A stretch of DNA of 64,000 bases from the NCBI RefSeq assembly GCF_006716345.1, contig NZ_VFOX01000002.1:558001-622000 (forward strand). The letters run 5' to 3'. The notes under the pieces are model-generated. The model did not search any database. It had not been told where the DNA came from and was given only the letters and a program-made list of their open reading frames with translations. The DNA comes from Microbacterium saperdae (lineage in GTDB: Bacteria > Actinomycetota > Actinomycetes > Actinomycetales > Microbacteriaceae). Positions 25,632 to 33,808 of this stretch are shown here, one piece after another (positions within the stretch are counted from its first letter, which is position 1; every line of letters starts with the position of its first letter). The position numbers and the translations under genes were made by a program.

Positions 25632-26514
25632 GACCGCCACTCTGGTCGCTCCCCACTCCGCGCCCGGTTCGCACGGGGCCCGACCGGCGGGACGCCGTCG
25701 CCGCCGCTCGCAGTGGCCGCTGCACCTCGTGCTCATCGTGTGCGCCTCGCTCATGGTGCTGCCCTTCGTCTGGCAGCTGCTGACGGCGTTCAAGTCGGTG
25801 GCGGAGTCGCGCGCCGTGCCGCCGGTGCTGTTCCCCGAAGTCCTCGACTTCGGAGCGTTCGAGCGCTTCTTCGCGACGGTCCCCTTCGGCAGCATGCTCG
25901 GCGTATCGGTGCTCTCGCTGCTGTTGCGCGTGGCCGGTCAGCTGCTGATCTGCACGCTCGCCGCCTACGGGTTCGCGCGCTTCCGCTTCCCCGGTCGCGA
26001 CGCGCTGTTCCTCTTGTTCCTCGTCATGCTGATGGCGCCGAGCCAGCTGTTCCTGATCGCCCAGTTCGACCTGATGAAGGCGTTCGGGCTGCTGAACACC
26101 GTGCCGGCGATCGCGATTCCGGGGATCTTCTCGGCGTTCGGCACCTTCCTGCTGCGGCAGGCGTTCCTGGCATTGCCGAGCGACTATGAAGAGGCGGCCA
26201 GGCTCGACGGGGCGAACGCTTTCCAGGTCTTCTGGCGCGTGATGCTGCCGATGGTGGGCCCGACCGTCGCGGCGCTGGCCGTGCTCACGTCGCTCTACTC
26301 TTGGAACGACCTGCTCTGGCCGCTCATCGTCACCTCGTCGCCCGACACCATGACGCTCCCGGTCGGTCTCGCCAATCTCCAGGGCCAGTACGGCACCGAC
26401 TACCCGACGTTGATGGCGGGGTCGTTCATCGCCTCCCTGCCCCTCGTCGTGATCTTCATCGCCCTGCAGAGGCAGTTCTTTGCGGGCATCGCCTCCAGTG
26501 GTCTGAAAGGCTGA
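25624..26514 (+). CDS. Sugar ABC transporter permease (MalG type)
   Basis: 296 residues, six membrane helices, EAA loop EEAARLDGANAFQVFWRVMLPM and the MalG-type end (PLVVIFIALQRQFFAGIASSGLKG). Its start overlaps the preceding gene by 8 bases. The regulator gene follows four bases after the stop, so one transcript probably runs from the GH97 gene to the ROK gene. Confidence 0.93.
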   Translation: MAETATLVAPHSAPGSHGARPAGRRRRRSQWPLHLVLIVCASLMVLPFVWQLLTAFKSVAESRAVPPVLFPEVLDFGAFERFFATVPFGSMLGVSVLSLLLRVAGQLLICTLAAYGFARFRFPGRDALFLLFLVMLMAPSQLFLIAQFDLMKAFGLLNTVPAIAIPGIFSAFGTFLLRQAFLALPSDYEEAARLDGANAFQVFWRVMLPMVGPTVAALAVLTSLYSWNDLLWPLIVTSSPDTMTLPVGLANLQGQYGTDYPTLMAGSFIASLPLVVIFIALQRQFFAGIASSGLKG

Positions 26515-26518
26515 CGTT

Positions 26519-27673
26519 GTGAATCGCATACCGGTGACCTCGCCCGCTTCCGTGGCGGTCTTCCGTCGCATCCTCACGCACGGCCCACTCGGACGCGTCG
26601 ACATCTCGCGCGCCACGGGGCTCTCGCAGGCAGCCGTGACGAAGGCGGTGACTCCGCTGATCGGCGCCGGGTTCGTCGTCGAGACCGACGATCCGCGCGC
26701 GGCGCCGACGATCGGTCGTCCGATCAGCCCGCTCGCGGTCGCCCGTGATCGCGCCCACATCATCGGGATCAAGATCACCGCCGAGCGCACGTACGGCGTG
26801 TTGACCGACCTCGGTGCGAGCGTGCTCGCACGCACCGACGAGGTCAACCGCAGCTCGGCGGTCGACCATGTCATCGAGGCGGTGCGCGCCGTGGTCGACA
26901 CTCTGAGCGCGGCCTCTCCCACGCCGGTCGACGGCATCGGCGTCGCCGTGTCGGGCGACGTGGATCGCGAGAGCGGGATCGTGCGCGACTCGCCGCTGCT
27001 CGGATGGCACGGCGTGCCGCTCGCGCACATCCTCGAGGAGTCGATCGGTATCCCGACGATCCTCGAGAACGACGTACGCGCCCTGACCACCACCGAGGTG
27101 CTGTTCGGGTCCGGCCGGGATGCCGACTCGTTCGCCGTCGTCACCATCGGCACGGGTATCGGCTGCGGACTCTACCTGAACGGCAAGGTCGTCCAGGGGG
27201 CGCACGGTGTCGCCGGAGAGATCGGTCACCTGCCGCTCGGCCCGGTGGACGCGGTCTGCAGCTGCGGTCGGCGCGGATGCGTCGAGGCGGTCGCATCCAC
27301 CGCCGCGATCCTGAACGACATCCGTGCGGGGCACGACGACCCCTCGCTGACCGTCGAGGACGCCTTCGCGCTCGCACACGCCGACGACGCGGTCGCCCGA
27401 GCCGCCTTCGAACGCGCGGGCGGGGTGATCGGATCCGCACTGGCGGCGCTGGTGAACCTCACCGGCCCTGAGCTCGTCGTCATCGCGGGCGAGAACGTCA
27501 CCGAGTACGGTCTCTACGAAGACCGGTTGCGCGAGACCTTCGCCGAGCACGCCTTCGGTGCCGCGAGCGACTGTGCGATCGTGCTGCGTCCGCATGTGTT
27601 CGACGACTGGGCGCGCGGTGCGGCGGCCTGTGTGATCGAGGACATCGCGAGCGGGATCGCGACCGGGCGGTAG
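26519..27673 (+). CDS. ROK-family transcriptional regulator
   Basis: 384 residues from a GTG start. The N-terminal winged helix-turn-helix (VFRRILTHGPLGRVDISRATGLSQAAVTKAV, about 12-45) is fused to a ROK sugar-sensing domain with IGTGIGCGLYLNGKVVQGAHGVAGEIGHLPL and an intact zinc motif CSCGRRGCVE. It probably represses the alpha-galactoside genes upstream and is relieved by a sugar or sugar phosphate. The gene begins four bases after the permease stop, so it is autoregulated within the operon. Confidence 0.92.
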   Translation: MNRIPVTSPASVAVFRRILTHGPLGRVDISRATGLSQAAVTKAVTPLIGAGFVVETDDPRAAPTIGRPISPLAVARDRAHIIGIKITAERTYGVLTDLGASVLARTDEVNRSSAVDHVIEAVRAVVDTLSAASPTPVDGIGVAVSGDVDRESGIVRDSPLLGWHGVPLAHILEESIGIPTILENDVRALTTTEVLFGSGRDADSFAVVTIGTGIGCGLYLNGKVVQGAHGVAGEIGHLPLGPVDAVCSCGRRGCVEAVASTAAILNDIRAGHDDPSLTVEDAFALAHADDAVARAAFERAGGVIGSALAALVNLTGPELVVIAGENVTEYGLYEDRLRETFAEHAFGAASDCAIVLRPHVFDDWARGAAACVIEDIASGIATGR

Positions 27674-27679
27674 ATCGGC

Positions 27680-27754
27680 GTCGGGAGGAGAATTCGGTCT
27701 CGGGAGGAGCCTGAGCCGAGGATCGTCCTCCCGAGGCGGAGAACTCCTCCCGAC
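27680..27754. repeat. Nested palindrome of the TCGGGAGGA/TCCTCCCGA type
   Basis: Two stems are nested: an outer GTCGGGAGGAG (27680-27690) with complement at 27744-27754, and an inner TCGGGAGGA (27700-27708) with complement at 27726-27734, so the same core is used twice. It sits between convergent genes (stops at 27673 and 27773) and resembles, in layout but not exact sequence, the GAAGGAGA palindromes elsewhere in the window. A bidirectional terminator is likely. Confidence 0.75.
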
Positions 27755-27772
27755 CGCTCGCCGAAGCGGCGG

Positions 27773-28504
27773 TCAGCCCCGGGCGCCCGCCGCCTCGACC
27801 AGGCCTTCGAGACGGCCGAGGGTGCGCGAGCGCAGCGGCTCGGGGCGGATGCCGAGGGCTTTCGCGAGCTCGACGGCGAGGGCGGCGTGGCCTGTGGCGT
27901 TGGGGTGGAAGGGGTCGTCCATCAGGCCCCAGGGCACCCGGCCGCCGCCGAGCTCGGTGAAGCGGGCGAGCTGGTCGACCAGGATCACGTCGTCACGTGC
28001 GGCGACTGCGCGCACGGCGTCGGCGAACTCGACGACGCGGGCGCGCTCCGGGGCGTTCAGGGCGTCGATCGACGGAGGGGTCTGCAGCACCGGGACGGCG
28101 CCGAGCGCCCGCACCCGCGAGACGAACTCGTGCAGCGACGCCGCGTAGTCGTCGGCCGAGATGATCGGCCACACGCCGCCCGTCGACATGTCGTTGGTGC
28201 CGATCATGAGGGTCACCACGTCGGGTCGCCACGACGAGACCCGTCGCTCCCAGTCGCCCAGGATGTCGACGATGCGGTGACCGCTGATGGCCGAGTTGAT
28301 GACGATGTCGCGCACGCGTCCGAGCTCCCCGCGGATCAGCTCGTGCAGGTGCTCCGGGTAGCTGCGCCCGCCCTGCGTGTGCACGAGGCCGTGCGTGATC
28401 GAGTCGCCGGTGATGACCCAGTTGAGCGGCTCCGCGCCCGCGAGAGCGTCGGCGAGCCGGCGAAGATCGGATGCGGCGGAGGCGGGGGATTCGGCGTTCG
28501 GCAC
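27773..28504 (-). CDS. SGNH/GDSL-family hydrolase
   Basis: 243-residue esterase-like protein with all four SGNH blocks: GDSITHG (catalytic Ser), the Gly in NSAISGHRI, IGTNDMS (oxyanion Asn) and the DPFHPNATGH Asp/His pair. There is no signal peptide. The likely role is carbohydrate or acyl-ester deacylation; it may assist glycan use by removing acetyl groups (inference). GTG at 28504 was chosen because the fold begins soon after and a TAGGCT -10-like box lies just upstream, suggesting a leaderless transcript; an ATG at 28561 in the same frame is the alternative. Confidence 0.88.
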   Translation of the reverse strand: MPNAESPASAASDLRRLADALAGAEPLNWVITGDSITHGLVHTQGGRSYPEHLHELIRGELGRVRDIVINSAISGHRIVDILGDWERRVSSWRPDVVTLMIGTNDMSTGGVWPIISADDYAASLHEFVSRVRALGAVPVLQTPPSIDALNAPERARVVEFADAVRAVAARDDVILVDQLARFTELGGGRVPWGLMDDPFHPNATGHAALAVELAKALGIRPEPLRSRTLGRLEGLVEAAGARG

Positions 28505-28559
28505 GAGGTAGAGCCTATCGGCCGCCCCGCTCCGGGTCCGGATGCGAAAGACTGTTCTC

Positions 28560-29090
28560 ATGACTTCGCCTGTGCTCGACGCCCTTCTCGCCCGCATCGT
28601 CGAGAGCGGCCTGCTCGACGAACCCGTGGCCGAGAACGGTCTGGTCTACGGCCGGGCGAGCATCGACGCCGCGGGCACCGTGGTGACGGTGAACGTCGAC
28701 CCCGAACTGGAGGACCACGGTGACGACGTCGACCTCGACGCACTGCTCGAGGCGATCTCCCGCATCCTCTCGGTGAACGAGACGACCTGGCGGGCGGTGA
28801 TCGACGAGGTCGTCGCCGACATCGAGGACGCGGTGGACGACGAGCCGGTGATCGAGCAGGTCGAACTGCGCGATGACCTGGAGGCGACGTCCGCCGTCGT
28901 GTTCGCTGACGCCGTGCTGCTGGCCTTCGACGCCCCGCGCCAGTTCCCCGACTCGCGGATCCTGGTGCAGCTGGATGAGGACCTCGAGGTCTCCGGCATC
29001 GAGGTCAGGGACCGTGACGGCGTGGAGACCGTCGAGTTCGATTCGCTCGACGATCTCCTCGACCACATCAGCGGTGTCGACGAGGACTGA
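28560..29090 (+). CDS. Acidic conserved hypothetical protein
   Basis: 176 residues, strongly acidic (for example ELEDHGDDVDLDALLEAI, ADIEDAVDDEPVIEQVEL and the end DHISGVDED), with no signal peptide, membrane segment or cysteine. I do not recognise the family. It is divergent from the SGNH hydrolase and the two starts are close, with no Shine-Dalgarno sequence before ATG 28560, so the mRNA may be leaderless. An in-frame ATG six codons earlier is possible. Its stop is nine bases from the convergent corA stop, with no terminator between. Confidence 0.75.
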   Translation: MTSPVLDALLARIVESGLLDEPVAENGLVYGRASIDAAGTVVTVNVDPELEDHGDDVDLDALLEAISRILSVNETTWRAVIDEVVADIEDAVDDEPVIEQVELRDDLEATSAVVFADAVLLAFDAPRQFPDSRILVQLDEDLEVSGIEVRDRDGVETVEFDSLDDLLDHISGVDED

Positions 29091-29099
29091 CCCCGCAGG

Positions 29100-30101
29100 T
29101 CACAACCACTTCTTGTACTTGAAGACCCCGTAGAGCGCGACGGCGAAGGCCGCCATCGCACCGAGCGCGAGCGGGTAGCCGGCGGCCCAGTGCAGCTCCG
29201 GCATCACGTCGAAGTTCATGCCGTAGACGGTGCCGACCAGGGTCGGGGCGAAGATGATCGCCGCCCACGACGAGATCTTCTTGATCTCGTCGTTCTGAGC
29301 GAGGCTCACCTCGGACTGGCGCCGCGCGACCAGCGCGGACTGCACGGTGAGGGCGTTGTCGAGGATCGCGCGGAACGAGTCCACACGCTCGTTCACGCGG
29401 ATGGTGTGGTCGAGCACGTCGCGCAGCGACCGCTGCAGCTCCTCATCGATGCGGTACTTGTCGGAGCCCCGACGCAGCCACTCCAGCATTCCCGTGAGCG
29501 GATGCACGGCCCGCTGGAAGTTGATCACCTCGCGCGACAGTTCGTAGATACGACGCGAGAGGGCGTCGTCGTCGCTGTCGCCGAAGAGCTCGTCCTCGAT
29601 CTCGTCGATGTCGTTGAGGAGCCCGGCCACGATCGGCTCGTAGCCGTCGACGACCTCATCGAGGATCGCGTACAGCACGGCCTCCGGCCCCATCGCGAGC
29701 AGGTCGGGGTTGGCCTCCATGCGCTTGCGCACGGCGACGAGGTTGGGGGATTCCGCGTGCCGGATCGTCACCACGAAGTCGGGGCCGATGAACAGGTGCA
29801 GCTCGCCGAACTCCACCGACTCCTGCTCATCGCGGTAGCGGGCGGGCCGCAGCACGGCGAAAAGGGTGTCGCCGTAGCGTTCCACCTTGGAGCGCTGGTG
29901 ACCGGAGAGCGCGTCTTCGACGGCGAGCGGATGCAGGTCGAATTCGCGCGCGACCGACTCGACTTCCTGCGGGCTGGGTCGGTACAGGCCGATCCACGCG
30001 GTGCCACCGACGGCATCCAGGATGCGGTAGGTGTCGTCGAGGTTCTTCGGGGTCTCCACGCGACGTCCGTGGACGTACACGCCGTTGTCGATGAGGGCCA
30101 T
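29100..30101 (-). CDS. corA: CorA-family magnesium/divalent cation transporter
   Basis: 333 residues. A large N-terminal cytoplasmic domain is followed by long helices and two C-terminal membrane helices; the first ends in the signature YGMNFD (GMN) followed by MPEL, and the protein ends in a basic tail (KYKKWL). It forms a pentameric channel for Mg2+ in the plasma membrane. ATG 30101 has GGAG seven bases upstream; earlier in-frame ATGs lack one. Zn2+ or Co2+ transport by this family cannot be excluded. Confidence 0.93.
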   Translation of the reverse strand: MALIDNGVYVHGRRVETPKNLDDTYRILDAVGGTAWIGLYRPSPQEVESVAREFDLHPLAVEDALSGHQRSKVERYGDTLFAVLRPARYRDEQESVEFGELHLFIGPDFVVTIRHAESPNLVAVRKRMEANPDLLAMGPEAVLYAILDEVVDGYEPIVAGLLNDIDEIEDELFGDSDDDALSRRIYELSREVINFQRAVHPLTGMLEWLRRGSDKYRIDEELQRSLRDVLDHTIRVNERVDSFRAILDNALTVQSALVARRQSEVSLAQNDEIKKISSWAAIIFAPTLVGTVYGMNFDVMPELHWAAGYPLALGAMAAFAVALYGVFKYKKWL

Positions 30102-30389
30102 GATCAGGCTCCGTTCTCGCGCGCGCACGCCCGGAGAGGGTCGTGCGCAGAATTCGTCAGGGGGCGGATGACGCCGTCGACGGCTGCGGAGAAGGACGTG
30201 CGATCGCGGAGCGGATGCTCAACGGGCGATCACAGGGAGTCGCGACGCAGCGGTGGCGGCGCCGTAACTATCATCGGACATCGCCATCACCGCCTTCCGG
30301 ACTCTCCTCGGGGTCAGATGACCCAACGGCCGAGCATACTCCTGGTTCCTGAGCATCCGCACCTGGGGCCACGCAGCCGGGGCGGCTGC
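30102..30389. other. Intergenic region upstream of corA
   Basis: These 288 bases hold no convincing gene; a short open frame at 30143-30352 on the plus strand has no family resemblance or ribosome site. A perfect small hairpin GGGTCA-GA-TGACCC lies near 30313-30327. A magnesium-responsive (M-box) leader was considered for corA, but its conserved core could not be recognised. Confidence 0.4.
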
Positions 30390-31415
30390 TCAGGCCAGAG
30401 CGACGACCTCGCCGCCGCGCGATGCGGAGGCCTGGGCGGCCTTCACGATCTCGACGGTGCGGATACCGACGCCGGCATCGGGCTGCGGCTGCCGGCCCTC
30501 GCGCACCGCGGCGACGAACTCCTCGAGCAGCAGCGCGTCGAGATCGGCGCCGACCGGGTCCCAGGTCTCTCCCCGCGCATCGTGGCCGGCGACGCCCTTG
30601 GCGAAGGGGCTGACGGTGACGGTGCCGCGCTCGGCGACGATCTGCAGCGTGAGGCCGCCCCAGGTCGGCGAGCTGAGCGGCCAGCTCCATGAGCAGTCGA
30701 TCGTCGCGATGACGCCGCTCGGGTACTGGATCGTGACGAGGCCGCCGGTCTCGACGGCGAGGTCGCGCTGCGCGTGCAGGATGCCGTTCGACACGGCCCG
30801 CACGGACTGCGCCCGCTCGCCCAGCAGCTCATCCAGCAGGTCGGCGCAGTGCACGACGTGATCGACGAGCGCGCCGCCGCCGGCCAGTTCCGGATCCGTG
30901 AACCAGGCGCGGTCCTGGGGGAGGGTGCCGTTGTTGATGCCCGTGACGCCGAGGATGCGGCCGAGCCGTCCGCTGCGCAGCTCGCCGATGGCATCGCGCA
31001 CGGCCGGGGCGAAGCGCACGGGGTACGCGACCATGAGGATCACGCCCGCTCGCTCGCAGGCGGCGCGCATGGCCTCGGCGTCTTCGACGGTGGTGGCCAG
31101 CGGCTTCTCGCACAGCACGTGCACGCCGGCGGCGGCCGCACGTTCGACCAGGGCGCGGTGGCGTGAGTTCTCTGCGGCGATCACGACCGCATCGGGCCGC
31201 CAGGCGAAGGCCTCGTCGTAGCTGTCGACGTAGGCGACGCCGAGCTGCGCGGCGAGCTCGGCGCCACGGGGCGCGTCGTCGGGGGCGCTCGTGCCATCGG
31301 GGTCGGCGGCGATGAGCTCCACCCCCGGCATGCTCTTCAGCGCGTGCACGTAGCTGAGCGCGTGCGTGTGCGCGAACGACAGGACGGCGATGCGCAGCGG
31401 GGTGGCGGCGTTCAT
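30390..31415 (-). CDS. Gfo/Idh/MocA-family oxidoreductase
   Basis: 341-residue NAD(P)-dependent sugar/cyclitol dehydrogenase-like protein. The N-terminal Rossmann region reads RIAVLSFAHTHALSYVHAL, replacing the usual GxGxxG loop by an AHTH motif. The catalytic Lys lies in CEKPLATT, and the C-terminal alpha/beta domain has GGGALVDHVVHCADLL. It is last in a three-gene operon with another family member and a ROK regulator, overlapping the upstream gene by 4 bases. Ribosome site GAGGAGG precedes ATG 31415. The substrate is unknown. Confidence 0.9.
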   Translation of the reverse strand: MNAATPLRIAVLSFAHTHALSYVHALKSMPGVELIAADPDGTSAPDDAPRGAELAAQLGVAYVDSYDEAFAWRPDAVVIAAENSRHRALVERAAAAGVHVLCEKPLATTVEDAEAMRAACERAGVILMVAYPVRFAPAVRDAIGELRSGRLGRILGVTGINNGTLPQDRAWFTDPELAGGGALVDHVVHCADLLDELLGERAQSVRAVSNGILHAQRDLAVETGGLVTIQYPSGVIATIDCSWSWPLSSPTWGGLTLQIVAERGTVTVSPFAKGVAGHDARGETWDPVGADLDALLLEEFVAAVREGRQPQPDAGVGIRTVEIVKAAQASASRGGEVVALA

Positions 31416-32428
31416 CGGGTGGCCTCCTCGGCCTCGGAGACGGGCAGGGAGACGGGCAGGGAGACCGCGGCGCCGGCGGCGATCGATGCATAGGCGGCTT
31501 CGGCGACGGCGACGGCCTCGATCCCATCTGCCGGAGTGACCAGGGCATCGCGCCCCTCGCGGATCGCCGCCACGAAGTCGACGATCTCGGCGTAGTACGG
31601 GCTCTCCTCCGGCGACATCGGCGGCAGGTAGTCGGCGGCGGTGCTGTCGAGCACGGCATCCGTGCGCAGCGTGTGGTCCTCGGCGCTGTCGTAGCGCAGA
31701 CGGCCCTCGGACCCGGCGACCTCGACGCTGGTGCGGAACGGCATGCCCGGTGCGACCCAGCTGCCATGGATGTGACTGATCACGCCGCTGCGGTGCGTGA
31801 GCACGACGTGCGAGGTGACGGGAGCGGGCACGCGGTCGTCGGCGGTCGGGGGGTTCTGCACCGCGTAGACCGCGGCGACGGGCCCGGCGAACCAGATCGC
31901 CTGGTCGATGTCGTGGATCATCAGGTCGCGGATGAGCCCGCCGCCCGTGCTCTCGGAGAAGAACCACGGCGTCTGCGGCGCGGAGCCGGCGCGGCTGAAG
32001 CGCTGCACCGCGACGGTGCCGATGCGTCCCGACTCGATGCCCTGCTTGATGCGCCGGTACTCGCCCATGTAGCGCACCACGTGCGCGGGGAAGAGGCGGA
32101 CGCCGGCGTCGGCGGCTGCCTGCGCGACCGTCGCCGCGATCTCGGCGGTGGCCGCGAGCGGCTTCTCGCAGATCACGTCGCGGCCGCGGGCGATCGCGCG
32201 AAGGGCGAAGTCGGCGTGGGTGCTGCTGGGGGTCACGATGTCGACGATGTCGACCAGCTCGATCAGCGCGTCGACGTCAGCGACGACCGTGAAGCCGTAC
32301 TCCTCGGCGATCTCCTCGGCCCCGACCAGGGACGTCACGTATCCGACCGCGCCGAGCGCGCGCCAGGCGTCGGCATGCACGCGGGAGATCCCGCCGGCGC
32401 CGATGAGTCCGACCGTCAGGGTGCTCAC
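31412..32428 (-). CDS. Gfo/Idh/MocA-family oxidoreductase
   Basis: 338 residues. A classical GLIGAGGISRVHADAW nucleotide loop, the Lys motif CEKPLAATAEI, and the C-terminal motif GGGLIRDLMIHDIDQAIWF are seen. It resembles inositol/scyllo-inosose-type dehydrogenases, though the substrate is not certain. The GTG start at 32428 overlaps the regulator stop by 4 bases. A 12-base direct repeat near the 3' end (31438-31462) encodes the tandem VSLPVSLPVS. Confidence 0.9.
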   Translation of the reverse strand: MSTLTVGLIGAGGISRVHADAWRALGAVGYVTSLVGAEEIAEEYGFTVVADVDALIELVDIVDIVTPSSTHADFALRAIARGRDVICEKPLAATAEIAATVAQAAADAGVRLFPAHVVRYMGEYRRIKQGIESGRIGTVAVQRFSRAGSAPQTPWFFSESTGGGLIRDLMIHDIDQAIWFAGPVAAVYAVQNPPTADDRVPAPVTSHVVLTHRSGVISHIHGSWVAPGMPFRTSVEVAGSEGRLRYDSAEDHTLRTDAVLDSTAADYLPPMSPEESPYYAEIVDFVAAIREGRDALVTPADGIEAVAVAEAAYASIAAGAAVSLPVSLPVSEAEEATR

Positions 32429-33621
32429 TTGTTCTCCTCGGGGGAATCGGGGGACGCCGCGGATGCTGCGGAGTCGTGGGGATGTTCTTCGGGGGGCAGG
32501 GGAGTGATCGGCGGCACGGGCATGTCGTCGATCCGGTAGATCGGGCCGGAGTGCCGCTGGAACGCGTGCACGAGTGCGCCGTGCGCCGCCGCATCGGCAC
32601 CCAGGCGGGCCTCGGCGAGCGGCACCTGGAAGGGGAGGCCGAGGTGGCGGGGCAGTGCATCGCGGAGCGGGTCGAGCAGCTGCTCGTGCGCGGCCGAAAG
32701 TCCGCCGCCGATCACGATCATGGCCGGGTCGACCGTCATGATCAGGGTCGCGATGCCGTGCGCGAGCTCGTCGATGAACGCGTCGAGCTCGGACTGCGCC
32801 TCCCCGTCGCCCGCGCGCGCGGCTTCGAACACCTCGGCGGCGGTCGGTGCCGTGCGCCAGCTGATCTGGCCGGTCTCGGTGTCGAGACCGCGGAAGGCCA
32901 GGCGGCCGATGTCTCCGGCGGCGTTGTGGATGCCGCGGCGAGGGCGTCCCCCGAGGATCAGGCCCATCGCGATGCGGTTGCCGACCGAGAGGTAGATCAC
33001 GTCGTCCACGAGCTGGGCGACGCCGAGGTGGTGCTCGGCCACGGCGGCCAGACGCACGCCGTTGTCGACCGCGACGGGGCATCCGAACGCCTGACGCAGC
33101 TGCGCGCCGATGTCGACGCCCGACCATTCCGGGATCACGACCGAGGTCGTCACGCGCCCGGAGTCGTCGACGATGCCCGGCAGCGAGACGCCGATCGCGC
33201 GCACGTGCGACGCCGGGATCGACGAGGACGAGAGGGAGCGGCGCACGTCGTCGATCACGGCGGCCAGTTTCGCTGCGCCGTCATCGTGCGCCGCGACGCC
33301 GGGGTAGCTGTGCTGGGCGATGACGTGCCCGGCGAGATCGGCGAGGACGACTCGCACGCTGGCGACGCCGATGTCGAGGCCGACGACCGTGCCGGCGGCG
33401 GAGTGGAAGGAGTAGCGTCGCGCGGGCCGCCCGGCGCCGACGCCGGCGCGCACGGGGGTGTCGATGATCGTACCGGCGTCGCTCAGAGCGGTCACGGCGG
33501 TCTCGACCGATGTCCGCGAGACCTCCAGAGACCTCGACAGCTCGTTCACGGTGGCCGGTCCGACGTCGCGAAGATGCAGCGCCGATCGGGTCACGATCGA
33601 CAGCGGGTTCAGCACGACCAT
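32425..33621 (-). CDS. ROK-family regulator lacking the zinc motif
   Basis: 398 residues. An N-terminal HTH (SALHLRDVGPATVNELSRSLEVSRTSVETAVTAL is split here over residues about 12-45) and a ROK domain with GTVVGLDIGVASVRVVLADLAG are visible. Where relatives have GEIGH...CxCGxxGCxE, this protein has GDIGRLAFRGLDTETG with no cysteines. It is therefore a regulator without the canonical zinc site and probably without kinase activity. The ribosome site AAGGAAGGA precedes ATG 33621. It heads the operon with two oxidoreductases and is divergent from the ABC importer, which it probably controls. Confidence 0.9.
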   Translation of the reverse strand: MVVLNPLSIVTRSALHLRDVGPATVNELSRSLEVSRTSVETAVTALSDAGTIIDTPVRAGVGAGRPARRYSFHSAAGTVVGLDIGVASVRVVLADLAGHVIAQHSYPGVAAHDDGAAKLAAVIDDVRRSLSSSSIPASHVRAIGVSLPGIVDDSGRVTTSVVIPEWSGVDIGAQLRQAFGCPVAVDNGVRLAAVAEHHLGVAQLVDDVIYLSVGNRIAMGLILGGRPRRGIHNAAGDIGRLAFRGLDTETGQISWRTAPTAAEVFEAARAGDGEAQSELDAFIDELAHGIATLIMTVDPAMIVIGGGLSAAHEQLLDPLRDALPRHLGLPFQVPLAEARLGADAAAHGALVHAFQRHSGPIYRIDDMPVPPITPLPPEEHPHDSAASAASPDSPEENK

Positions 33622-33654
33622 GTGCGGTCCTTCCTTCTTCGCCGTCTGCGGTGC

Positions 33655-33686
33655 GATCAAAATAGCACACCGGATTTTTGAATCAA
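33655..33686 (-). promoter_or_regulatory. Promoter and probable operator of the ROK regulator operon
   Basis: On the minus strand TTGATT (33681-33686), a 16-base spacer and TATTTT (33659-33664) form a promoter. An inverted repeat GATCAAAAT (33655-33663) and ATTTTTGAATC (33674-33684) overlaps it. ROK repressors commonly bind AT-rich palindromes of this kind, so autorepression is likely. Confidence 0.6.
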
Positions 33687-33742
33687 CTTGCGCTGGTTTC
33701 GGCCCGGAAACACAACCGTAACAACCGCGTGCAAACCTGCAC

Positions 33743-33773
33743 TTGACCAATTATCCCACGCTGGTGTCATAAT
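33743..33773 (+). promoter_or_regulatory. Promoter of the sugar ABC importer operon
   Basis: TTGACC (33743-33748), a 19-base spacer and CATAAT (33768-33773) precede the binding-protein gene at 33809, which has an AAAGGAG ribosome site. The surrounding AT-rich region contrasts with the rest of the window. A GTTTCGGCCCGGAAAC palindrome lies upstream at about 33697-33712. Confidence 0.55.
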
Positions 33774-33808
33774 AGGACGACCCAGCACGGCATTAGCAAA
33801 GGAGCACC

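Noticed and set aside
30143..30352. Possible 69-codon gene upstream of corA
   Set aside because: No ribosome site, low-complexity composition and no family pattern.
30102..30389. M-box magnesium riboswitch for corA
   Set aside because: The conserved M-box core could not be recognised in the leader on the minus strand.
31438..31462. Tandem 12-base repeat as a phase-variation tract
   Set aside because: Only about two units in a multiple of three; it adds VSLP residues without frameshift potential.
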